Source: JAAYYM01 sp964483155
GTDB lineage: Bacteria; Bacillota; Clostridia; Lachnospirales; Lachnospiraceae
Length of the DNA stretch: 34,203 nucleotides
Direction of reading: 5' to 3'
NCBI GenBank assembly: GCA_964483155.1
Contig: CAZAAC010000028.1
Location: forward strand, 1-34,203
The notes under the pieces are model-generated. The model was not told the origin of the DNA. It did not search any database and saw only the letters and a list, made by a program, of their open reading frames with translations. The position numbers and the translations under genes were made by a program. This document shows, piece after piece, positions 18,195 to 25,668 of the stretch (the first letter of the stretch is position 1; each line of letters opens with the position of its first letter).

Positions 18195-18237
18195 TACCTT
18201 ATATTATCCTATATTTTACCTTATCTATTATAAGGTA
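18195..18237. promoter_or_regulatory. TACCTTAT repeats: possible operator between rhomboid-like and patatin genes
   Basis: TACCTTAT (18217-18224) and its reverse complement (18230-18237) form a perfect 8-bp dyad with a 5-nt centre overlapping the end of the rhomboid-like gene. A third copy lies at 18195-18202. It may be a regulator site or a weak hairpin for the end of the upstream transcript. Confidence 0.4.
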
Positions 18238-19091
18238 CGAATATGCTCATGTGTAAATAAATGCTCCTGACAATACTCATAATTTCCATCACACTTTGAG
18301 CAGAAACGAAATTCTAATGTTTCATCATCCTTCTCGGTACGACCACAAATAGCACATTTATGCTTTGTAATACTATTTGCTCTATTTATCTCCTGATGAT
18401 ACATCTTCTTTCGACGTATCTCATGTGGTGAGATTCTCTTATAGTTTCTTGTAGAAAAAAAGAATAAGATAAAGTTGAGCAATGACGCAACAATCGCCAC
18501 TTTCGTTTCTACACCACTTACAAAAAAATTAAAGAGCAGGATAGCACCATACACATATGCCATCCATTTCATTTTTATAGGAATAATGAAGTAAAGAAGA
18601 ACCTTCATTTCCGGGTAATTAGCAGCAAACGCCAAGAAAATAGACATATTTACATAATATGTTGTGAAAAAGAGGCTGATTACGCTTCCATATCCGACTG
18701 CATTTGCAGAATTAATATCCAACCCTGATCTGATTAAAAATAATACAATTGCTCCTACTACTGTAAATATAACTCCCGAAAAAATATATATATTATACCG
18801 GAATGCACCCCATGTCTTCTCAAGTGTTGTCCCAATGGAATAATAAAAGTAAAGCATAATAGCGAGAAACAATATATTATAGCCACTAGGTGGAATAACC
18901 ATCCATGTAATAATTCTCCATACCTGTCCATGTAGGATTCTGTATGGATCAAGGTTGATCAAAGTGATGCTACCTGGTAATAATAACTGTAATACATAAC
19001 CTATGGCATATGCTCCTACAATATATAACGACAAATTTTCAAGTGCATATTTCCCATATTTTCGTTCCATCTTATTTAAAAATTTTTCCAT
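18228..19091 (-). CDS. Rhomboid-like membrane protein with C-terminal zinc finger, no visible catalytic dyad
   Basis: A 287-residue protein with about six membrane helices between residues 20 and 213, then a cytoplasmic basic tail and a Cys/His cluster (C246, C249, C264, C267, C274, with later His). The rhomboid scaffold is visible in WRIITWMVIPP and LEKTWGAFRY, but the GxSG serine motif and catalytic His are not seen, so it is probably a pseudoprotease or a rhomboid-fold scaffold. The start at 19091 is chosen because AAAAAAGGAG lies before it, and the predicted promoter (19151-19179) starts transcription downstream of the ATG at 19190. Partner and function are unknown. Confidence 0.75.
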   Translation of the reverse strand: MEKFLNKMERKYGKYALENLSLYIVGAYAIGYVLQLLLPGSITLINLDPYRILHGQVWRIITWMVIPPSGYNILFLAIMLYFYYSIGTTLEKTWGAFRYNIYIFSGVIFTVVGAIVLFLIRSGLDINSANAVGYGSVISLFFTTYYVNMSIFLAFAANYPEMKVLLYFIIPIKMKWMAYVYGAILLFNFFVSGVETKVAIVASLLNFILFFFSTRNYKRISPHEIRRKKMYHQEINRANSITKHKCAICGRTEKDDETLEFRFCSKCDGNYEYCQEHLFTHEHIRTL

Positions 19092-19150
19092 TAAACTACT
19101 CCTTTTTTCATTCCGTTCAGCTTTAAACAGAGCCATTAAGTCTTTTTCGT

Positions 19151-19179
19151 ATTGTATCATTGAAGATACTAAAAGTAAA
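19151..19179 (-). promoter_or_regulatory. Promoter of the rhomboid-like gene
   Basis: TTTACT (19174-19179), 17-bp spacer, TACAAT (19151-19156), pointing left. Start near 19145, about 54 nt before the chosen ATG. Confidence 0.5.
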
Positions 19180-19242
19180 CCTGACTTCATAAATATTTAA
19201 TGGAAAATACGTATTTTTAAGAATTTCAAAATCAACTTGAGA

Positions 19243-19271
19243 TTGCACTTTTAAAGTCCTTGTCGTATAAT
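19243..19271 (+). promoter_or_regulatory. Sigma-A promoter of the activase gene
   Basis: TTGCAC (19243-19248), 17-bp spacer, perfect TATAAT (19266-19271) on the plus strand. The predicted start is about 50 nt before the ATG at 19327. It is divergent from the rhomboid-like gene. Confidence 0.7.
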
Positions 19272-19326
19272 GTAATTTGGTTTTTATATGTACTATTTTA
19301 TTCTTTTTCAGGAAGGAAAATGTATT

Positions 19327-22300
19327 ATGGCTTTACACAAACTGGGAATTGACATTGGTTCTACAACAGTTAAAATAGCAATTTTAGATGAGCAAAATGC
19401 TTTGCTCTTTTTTGATTATGAAAGGCATTTTGCCAATATTAGGGAGACCCTTTCTTCTCTTCTTAACAAAGCCTTTTCTGAACTGGGCGAAATCGAATTA
19501 ACGCCAATGATTACTGGCTCGGGTGGCTTGACACTTGCAAATCATTTAAAGGTGCCTTTTGTGCAGGAAGTAATCGCCGTATCTACAGCCTTGTCATATT
19601 ATGCTCCACAAACAGATGTTGCTATTGAACTCGGCGGCGAAGATGCAAAAATTATTTACTTTGAAGGTGGCAATGTCGAACAACGTATGAATGGTATCTG
19701 TGCAGGTGGCACAGGTTCTTTTATAGACCAAATGGCCTCTCTTTTACAGACAGATGCTATTGGTCTCAATGAATATGCCAAAGATTATCAATCTCTTTAT
19801 ATGATTGCTGCGAGATGCGGTGTATTTGCTAAATCAGATATTCAGCCTTTGATTAATGAAGGTGCCACAAGAGAAGACTTGTCTGCCTCCATTTTTCAGG
19901 CGGTCGTTAACCAAACCATCAGTGGACTTGCATGTGGCAAGCCAATACGAGGACATATTGCATTTTTAGGAGGACCTCTTCATTTTCTATCTGAACTAAA
20001 AAATGCTTTTATCCGTACATTAAAACTGGATGATGAGCATATTATTTCACCTGAACACTCTCATTTATTTGCGGCAATCGGTTCCGCTCTCAATTTCCAT
20101 GCTGATACGGTTACTACCCTGTCTAACATGGTAGAACGATTGTCATCTGACATTAAAATGGAGTTTGAAATCGAACGTTTAGAACCTCTGTTTGAGACAA
20201 AAAAAGACTATGCTGCTTTTGAAGCCCGACATAATCTGCACTGTGTCGTAACCGAAGAATTAAAAAATTATGAAGGAAATTGTTTTTTAGGAATTGATGC
20301 GGGTTCAACTACTACAAAAGTTGCTCTTGTCGGGGAAAACGGTGCCTTGCTTTATTCTTTCTATAGCAATAATAATGGTAATCCTTTAGCAACAACGATT
20401 CTTTCTATCAAAGAAATTTACAGACTGTTACCACCTAGCGCTTCTATCGTGCATTCTTGCTCAACCGGTTACGGAGAGGCACTCATTAAGGCTGCCCTAA
20501 TGCTAGATGAGGGAGAAGTAGAAACGGTTGCACACTACTATGCTGCTGCTTTTTTTGAGCCTGAAGTGGATTGTATCCTTGATATTGGTGGACAGGATAT
20601 GAAATGTATTAAAATCAAGAATGAGACTGTCGATAGTGTACAGCTAAATGAGGCCTGTTCTTCTGGATGCGGTTCCTTTATTGAAACCTTTGCGAAATCA
20701 TTAAACTATACTGTCGAGGATTTTTCTAAAGTAGCACTTTTTGCCAAACATCCGATTGATCTTGGTACACGATGTACCGTTTTTATGAATTCCAAAGTTA
20801 AGCAGGCACAAAAAGAAGGGGCTGGCGTAGATGACATATCTGCCGGACTTGCTTACTCTGTTATTAAAAATGCATTATTTAAAGTAATTAAGATTTCTGA
20901 TGCTTCAGAACTTGGTAAAAAAATCGTGGTACAGGGTGGTACTTTTTATAATGATGCTGTTTTGAGAAGTTTTGAGAAAATTGCAAAATGCGAAGCTATT
21001 CGACCTGATATTGCTGGTATAATGGGTGCTTTTGGTGCAGCTTTGATTGCACGAGAGCGTCATACTAATGAATATTCTACCAGTATGCTCTCAATAGAAA
21101 AAATCCTGTCCTTAGAATTTGTGACAAGTATGACAAAATGCAAGGGTTGCACAAATAATTGCCGTCTGACGATTAATAAATTCACCGGCGGCAGACAATT
21201 TATTTCTGGAAATCGTTGTGAACGTGGTATTGGCAAAACGAAAAATGAGCATAACATACCTAATCTATTTGATTATAAGGAACAGCGCATTTTTTCTTAT
21301 GAGCCTCTTTCCATTGATGAAGCACCTCGCGGTCGAATTGGTATCCCGCGCGTCCTTAATATGTATGAGAATTATCCATTTTGGTTTACTTTTTTTACGA
21401 AACTCGGATATCAGGTGGTATTGTCTCCTAACTCCACACATAAAATATATGAACTCGGTATTGAATCCATCCCGAGTGAATCTGAATGCTATCCAGCCAA
21501 GCTGGTGCATGGTCACATAATATGGTTAATCAAGCAAAATGTACCTACTATATTTTATCCTTCTCTTTTTTATGAGAGAAATGAAACTCCAGATGCAAAC
21601 AATCACTATAATTGCCCTATTGTTACCTCCTATCCTGAGAATATCAAAAACAATGTAGATGAGATACAGCATGGAGACGTTAAGTTTATAAACCCCTTTA
21701 TGTCATTTAGAGATGTTACGATTATTATTGATCGATTAATCGAAGCCTTTCCAGATATTGCCCCTGCTGATATTATGCAGGCTGCAAACGCAGGATGGGC
21801 AGAAATTTCTGTTGTTCAAAAAGATATTCAGGCAAAAGGGGAAGAGGTTTTAAAATATCTAGAGGAAACTGGTAAGCGCGGTATCGTACTTGCAGGCAGA
21901 CCATATCATGTCGATCCCGAAATACACCACGGTATTCCAGAGTTAATTACTTCTTATGGAATTGCAGTATTAACGGAGGATTCTGTCTCTCATTTAGCTT
22001 CTCTGGAACGTCCTTTACTGGTATCTGACCAATGGATGTATCATTCTAGGCTTTATGCTGCCGCTGATTTTGTGAAGACAAGGGAAAATCTCGAGTTGAT
22101 ACAGCTAAATTCTTTTGGTTGTGGATTAGATGCGGTTACCACTGATCAGGTGTCTGATATACTGACACGCTCTGGCAAAATATACACTACTCTCAAAATA
22201 GATGAAATCAATAATCTTGGTGCAGCAAGAATCCGTATTCGTTCGCTTTTAGCTGCAATTCGAGTAAGGGAAAACAAACAAATTAAGCGTGAAATTCATT

Positions 22301-23550
22301 CCTCTGCTTATCATCGTCGCATATTTACAGAAGAGATGCGCAAAGATTATACTATTTTGTGTCCACAGATGTCTCCGATTCATTTTGATATTATGCAGTC
22401 GGCTTTTGAAGCTGGTGGATATCGCTTTGTACTATTACAGAACACAACACGAGATGCCGTAAATGTAGGACTACGATATGTAAATAATGATGCCTGCTTT
22501 CCTTCTCTCCTTGTAGTGGGACAAATTATGGAGGCTGTTCTTTCAGGCGAGTATGATGTTAATAAGACTGCTGTAATGATGTCACAAACTGGTGGCGGTT
22601 GTCGTGCTACCAATTATATTGCTTTTATCAGGCGTGCGCTTGAAAAGGCCGGTTATCCACAGATACCTGTTATTTCGCTTAGTTTTTCGGGTCTTGAAAG
22701 CAATCCTGGCTTTAAAATCAATGCTAATCTTCTTCTGCGCGCACTCTGTGCTGTGGAATTTGGTGATATTTTTATGCGTTGCCTCTATCGCATGCGACCC
22801 TATGAAGTGGTTCCTGGTTCAGCTAATGAACTTCATAAGCAATGGGAAAAAAGATGTTGTGAATTTGTAGGTGGCCATCATTTTAATCTACTTTCTTTCA
22901 ATAAAATGTGTAGACAGATCATCAAGGAATTTGATGAACTACCTATTACTGGCATTAAAAAGCCTCGTGTTGGTATCGTGGGTGAAATTCTCGTCAAATT
23001 TTCTCCTACGGCTAATAATTTTCTTGTTGAGCTTCTTGAAGCAGAAGGAGCAGAAGCAGTTGTCCCAGATTTATTGGATTTCTTATTATACTGTTTTTAC
23101 AACCAGATCTATAAAGCCGAAAAACTCGGCACCAGTAAAAAAGCTGCCTTTCTTTCGCATATTTATATATGGGCATTAGAGCAGTTCAGAGGCAGTGCCA
23201 GAAAAGCATTAAAAAAGAGCAAGCACTTTACTGCGCCTGCTCACATCACTTCCTTGGCCAAATATGCTTCCTCGATAGTATCAATTGGCAATCAAACCGG
23301 GGAAGGCTGGTTTTTGACTGGAGAAATGCTGGAATTGATTCACTCTGATATTAATAACATTGTATGTACACAGCCATTTGCCTGTCTTCCAAATCATGTT
23401 GTAGGAAAAGGTGTCATTAAAGAGCTAAGACATAGACATCCTCTTTCTAATGTGGTTGCCATAGATTATGACCCTGGTGCAAGTGAAGTAAACCAATTAA
23501 ATCGAATCAAATTAATGTTATCCACTGCCTATAAAAATTTACAGGATTAA
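19327..23550 (+). CDS. 2-Hydroxyacyl-CoA dehydratase activase-type protein (double BcrAD/BadFG ATPase plus DUF2229/HgdB-like region)
   Basis: A 1,407-residue iron-sulfur ATPase. Relatives use ATP to drive electrons onto 2-hydroxyacyl-CoA dehydratases or benzoyl-CoA reductases. Two ASKHA ATPase domains occur in tandem: the first begins GIDIGSTTVKIAI (7 on), with cluster Cys C125 (GICAGGTGSF) and C164, matching the HgdC cluster Cys; the second begins FLGIDAGSTTTKVALV near 320, with C444, C448 and C483. A Cys-rich stretch C605-x2-C608-x3-C612 opens a DUF2229 region with SESECYPAKLVHGH near 717, followed by an HgdB-like domain (GRPYHVDPEIHHG near 855, later TGGGCRATNYI). The ATG at 19327 has AGGAAGG upstream. 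No dehydratase subunits lie nearby, so its partner is unknown; large fused forms are common in Clostridia. Confidence 0.9.
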   Translation: MALHKLGIDIGSTTVKIAILDEQNALLFFDYERHFANIRETLSSLLNKAFSELGEIELTPMITGSGGLTLANHLKVPFVQEVIAVSTALSYYAPQTDVAIELGGEDAKIIYFEGGNVEQRMNGICAGGTGSFIDQMASLLQTDAIGLNEYAKDYQSLYMIAARCGVFAKSDIQPLINEGATREDLSASIFQAVVNQTISGLACGKPIRGHIAFLGGPLHFLSELKNAFIRTLKLDDEHIISPEHSHLFAAIGSALNFHADTVTTLSNMVERLSSDIKMEFEIERLEPLFETKKDYAAFEARHNLHCVVTEELKNYEGNCFLGIDAGSTTTKVALVGENGALLYSFYSNNNGNPLATTILSIKEIYRLLPPSASIVHSCSTGYGEALIKAALMLDEGEVETVAHYYAAAFFEPEVDCILDIGGQDMKCIKIKNETVDSVQLNEACSSGCGSFIETFAKSLNYTVEDFSKVALFAKHPIDLGTRCTVFMNSKVKQAQKEGAGVDDISAGLAYSVIKNALFKVIKISDASELGKKIVVQGGTFYNDAVLRSFEKIAKCEAIRPDIAGIMGAFGAALIARERHTNEYSTSMLSIEKILSLEFVTSMTKCKGCTNNCRLTINKFTGGRQFISGNRCERGIGKTKNEHNIPNLFDYKEQRIFSYEPLSIDEAPRGRIGIPRVLNMYENYPFWFTFFTKLGYQVVLSPNSTHKIYELGIESIPSESECYPAKLVHGHIIWLIKQNVPTIFYPSLFYERNETPDANNHYNCPIVTSYPENIKNNVDEIQHGDVKFINPFMSFRDVTIIIDRLIEAFPDIAPADIMQAANAGWAEISVVQKDIQAKGEEVLKYLEETGKRGIVLAGRPYHVDPEIHHGIPELITSYGIAVLTEDSVSHLASLERPLLVSDQWMYHSRLYAAADFVKTRENLELIQLNSFGCGLDAVTTDQVSDILTRSGKIYTTLKIDEINNLGAARIRIRSLLAAIRVRENKQIKREIHSSAYHRRIFTEEMRKDYTILCPQMSPIHFDIMQSAFEAGGYRFVLLQNTTRDAVNVGLRYVNNDACFPSLLVVGQIMEAVLSGEYDVNKTAVMMSQTGGGCRATNYIAFIRRALEKAGYPQIPVISLSFSGLESNPGFKINANLLLRALCAVEFGDIFMRCLYRMRPYEVVPGSANELHKQWEKRCCEFVGGHHFNLLSFNKMCRQIIKEFDELPITGIKKPRVGIVGEILVKFSPTANNFLVELLEAEGAEAVVPDLLDFLLYCFYNQIYKAEKLGTSKKAAFLSHIYIWALEQFRGSARKALKKSKHFTAPAHITSLAKYASSIVSIGNQTGEGWFLTGEMLELIHSDINNIVCTQPFACLPNHVVGKGVIKELRHRHPLSNVVAIDYDPGASEVNQLNRIKLMLSTAYKNLQD

Positions 23551-23557
23551 CAATGTT

Positions 23558-24142
23558 TCATGCTTTTATTGCAAATAATCCATGTTGATTACATAAACAA
23601 TATATTTTACCACCATACATTTTCGGAAAACGTACTTCGCCGCTTTGCTCTGGATATAATTTGACCAAAAGAATTCTGGAGCAATCGACATATGCAATAA
23701 AGCTAATATAATGTTCTTTATTCATTTCATGTTTAAACGTAATAAAGTAATCTTCTTCTACCGTTTCAATTTGTAATTCATGTGACGCATCAAACTCTTT
23801 TGAGATCAGTGCATTAAGTTTCCGTCCGCAGCAAGAAATGTCTGACATCCCCGTAGTTGTTAATACATTTCCACATATTGGGCAAAAATAGAATTTTGTT
23901 CTCTTTATGTTTCCACTATCTGCATCATTTGGTTGTAAATCCCCTATCAGCAGTTTTTCAATATTGATACCTAATACACTGGAAAGTTCATGTAACAGAG
24001 ACACATCTGGACACCCCATGCCCCGCTCCCACTTAGATATTGTTTTATCACTAATATTCATTTTTTCTGCAAGTTTTTTTTGTGTCATTCCCTTTTCTTT
24101 ACGCAAGCTCAATATGAGACTTCCTACTTTATCATAATTCAT
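23558..24142 (-). CDS. XRE-family regulator fused to a desulfoferrodoxin (superoxide-reductase-like) module
   Basis: A 194-residue protein. Residues 4-68 are a Cro/CI-type HTH (MTQKKLAEKMNISDKTISKW). After a short linker, FYFCPICGNV and SCCGRK give C87, C90, C104, C105, the CxxC...CC pattern of the desulforedoxin-type iron site. Then come H121, H138 and H144 (in KHEMNKEHY) and C184/H187 (CNQHG), the full four-His one-Cys ligand set of superoxide reductase. The catalytic Glu-Lys before the first His in desulfoferrodoxin is replaced by Ala-Ser here (119-120). I infer an iron-based sensor of superoxide, oxygen or NO rather than an enzyme. GGAGGTG precedes the ATG at 24142. It is convergent with the activase gene (7 bp between stops). 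Confidence 0.85.
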   Translation of the reverse strand: MNYDKVGSLILSLRKEKGMTQKKLAEKMNISDKTISKWERGMGCPDVSLLHELSSVLGINIEKLLIGDLQPNDADSGNIKRTKFYFCPICGNVLTTTGMSDISCCGRKLNALISKEFDASHELQIETVEEDYFITFKHEMNKEHYISFIAYVDCSRILLVKLYPEQSGEVRFPKMYGGKIYCLCNQHGLFAIKA

Positions 24143-24194
24143 GTTTTTACACCTCCAGTACATTATAATAAATGCTGATAACGAATTATACAAT

Positions 24195-24224
24195 CGACGC
24201 ATCATAGAGTTTGGTCAAGCGTCG
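24195..24224. promoter_or_regulatory. CGACGC-N18-GCGTCG dyad upstream of the XRE-desulfoferrodoxin gene
   Basis: A perfect 6-bp inverted repeat (24195-24200, 24219-24224), GC-rich within AT-rich DNA, brackets a TTGACC that could be a -35 box for the regulator gene; a TATAAT follows but at a long 22-bp spacing. It could be an autoregulatory operator or a weak hairpin ending the esterase transcript. Confidence 0.4.
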
Positions 24225-24237
24225 TTCTAACATATGA

Positions 24238-25182
24238 CTATTTTTTCAGAAACATTCCAAGTCCATCTAGCAGTGAAGGTACCCAGACTGTATAATGTTC
24301 CTTCCCCTCATATACCTTATAGGTCATATTTAATCCGTCATACTCTCTTTTCTCAACACGCTTAACAAATTTTTCTATTGGTCTTTGGAACTGGCTTATA
24401 CTTTCCTGCTCCCCTACTGTTATATATACATTTGCATTTAGTATAGAATTATTTTTACTATAATCTTCCTCATAATCATCTAGATATTGTCCATCTGTCC
24501 TCATCATAAATGTCGGGCTTGCAAGCACATAATTCTTGAAGATATCCTTTGTTAGTCCGTCACTTTGAAGCAGACTATATAACATAAAAAATCCGCCATA
24601 AGAGGCTCCACAAAAGGTTCTATCTTTTGCATCAATATTGTATATTCCTTCCACATAAGGTATCACACCATTTACAATCATAGTTAGGAACTTATCAGGT
24701 GACTCAAGTAAGTCGCGTTCCCTAATAACATCAAAATTATAGTCATCTGGGTATCCAATTCCTATCAGGATAAATTCTTTTGTTTTTCCTGACTGATACA
24801 AATCTTTAACAGCGGCATAATCCTCACGCCTCCAGTAACAATCGGTCAGATATACAACCGGATACATAATAGTCTCATCATAATCATCTGGCAAACATAC
24901 ATCAATTACAAACGTATCATCAATATTATTGGGATATACAAAGGTCTGTGTCCAAATTTCCCGATTCTCCGTTTCTCCAATCGTTAACTCCATTCCTGCG
25001 TTACCAACCGTCTGAACATCCGCACTTGAAACACTTGTGTCAACTGCTTCGATTGCAACTACATCTGCTCCAGAAATAATATCCTTTTGCCGCAAAGCTT
25101 TCTCGGCTACAAAATATACTATAATAACTGCCACTATTCCTAATAAAATAATTGCGTACTTTTTAACCTGTTCCCTATTCAT
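24238..25182 (-). CDS. Membrane-anchored alpha/beta-hydrolase, esterase D/Fes-like (putative esterase, PF00756 type)
   Basis: A 314-residue protein with an N-terminal membrane anchor (about 9-26) and a 40-residue linker, so the hydrolase domain probably faces outside. The domain (70-314) has the esterase-D pattern: PVVYLTDCYW, GIGYP, nucleophile elbow CGASYGG with S194, and GKEHYTVW with catalytic His H296; an acid near E259-E261 is likely. Relatives cleave siderophore, carbohydrate or acyl esters; the substrate here is unknown. AAGGAGAAG precedes the ATG. It is divergent from the small membrane protein gene, with dyad sites between them. Confidence 0.88.
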   Translation of the reverse strand: MNREQVKKYAIILLGIVAVIIVYFVAEKALRQKDIISGADVVAIEAVDTSVSSADVQTVGNAGMELTIGETENREIWTQTFVYPNNIDDTFVIDVCLPDDYDETIMYPVVYLTDCYWRREDYAAVKDLYQSGKTKEFILIGIGYPDDYNFDVIRERDLLESPDKFLTMIVNGVIPYVEGIYNIDAKDRTFCGASYGGFFMLYSLLQSDGLTKDIFKNYVLASPTFMMRTDGQYLDDYEEDYSKNNSILNANVYITVGEQESISQFQRPIEKFVKRVEKREYDGLNMTYKVYEGKEHYTVWVPSLLDGLGMFLKK

Positions 25183-25229
25183 ATTACACTTCTCCTTAAC
25201 AGCAACAATACATCTTTTTTATTTATACT

Positions 25230-25269
25230 ATCACAATACGATTGTGATGTTTTAACAATGATTTGTCAA
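25230..25269 (-). promoter_or_regulatory. Esterase promoter overlapped by an ATCACAAT dyad
   Basis: Perfect TTGACA (25264-25269) with a 17-bp spacer to CACAAT (25241-25246) reads toward the esterase. A perfect dyad ATCACAAT-ACG-ATTGTGAT (25230-25248) covers the -10 and start point, as a repressor operator would. The binding protein is unknown; the Rex and NrdR consensus do not fit. Confidence 0.5.
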
Positions 25270-25285
25270 CAAGCAAAAACCCAAT

Positions 25286-25298
25286 GTGATTTTATCAC
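25286..25298. promoter_or_regulatory. Second GTGAT-TTT-ATCAC dyad
   Basis: GTGAT and ATCAC half-sites in inverted order, 38 bp from the first dyad and on the side of the plus-strand membrane protein gene. Shared half-sites suggest one regulator serves both divergent genes. Confidence 0.35.
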
Positions 25299-25396
25299 TG
25301 AACCATTTATTTGATATTGATATACTAAATTTAGTTAAAAATGATTTAAGCTTTGAAATAAAAATGAAAGACAAACATGATTTTGGAGGGATTAAT

Positions 25397-25570
25397 ATGA
25401 TAATAATGATCATAAAAATAGTGGTAGGAGCCGTCATTGGTGGCGGATTAGGGTATTTATACTATAAAAAAGTGGGTTGTCCAAGTGGAACCTGCCCGAT
25501 TACCTCTAGCCGATTTGGTTCAATTACCTATGGCGCCATGATAGGTTTGATGATTGGAATGTCGCTATAG
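25397..25570 (+). CDS. 57-residue membrane protein, DUF6132-like
   Basis: A small, very hydrophobic protein with two predicted membrane helices (about 1-22 and 42-57) joined by a short loop carrying CPSGTCPITSS, with Cys 28 and Cys 33. Gly-zipper-like spacing (GAVIGGGLGY, GAMIGLMIG) resembles YtxH/DUF6132-type proteins, often found with rhodanese or thioredoxin genes, from memory. The start at 25397 is chosen from GGAGGGATTAAT immediately upstream; the longer frame to 25286 has no ribosome site and would cover an operator-like dyad. Function unknown; the paired Cys suggest a redox or metal role. Confidence 0.75.
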   Translation: MIIMIIKIVVGAVIGGGLGYLYYKKVGCPSGTCPITSSRFGSITYGAMIGLMIGMSL

Positions 25571-25598
25571 AAATATTTCAGTAAAGTGTTAAGCAATT

Positions 25599-25662
25599 AC
25601 TAAAACCGGTTCCTACAAATCCGCTAAAAAATATGCGAATTCGTAGGAACCGGAAGTTTAGT
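25599..25662. terminator. Long imperfect palindrome between convergent genes
   Basis: An 11-bp perfect stem CCGGTTCCTAC (25606-25616) with its complement (25643-25653), extended outward by ACTAAA/TTTAGT across a small bulge and inward by AAT/ATT and CGC/GCG. It sits between the convergent small membrane protein and MerR genes. It lacks a U-run, so it may be a two-way transcription stop or an extragenic palindromic repeat. Confidence 0.6.
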
Positions 25663-25668
25663 ATACCA

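Noticed and set aside
21218..23179. Several 65-102-codon frames within the giant activase gene
   Set aside because: They overlap a well-supported frame on the same or opposite strand and lack family resemblance; treated as shadows.
25230..25248. Rex or NrdR binding site
   Set aside because: Half-site order is opposite to Rex, and the length and centre differ from the NrdR box; the dyad is real but its regulator is unknown.
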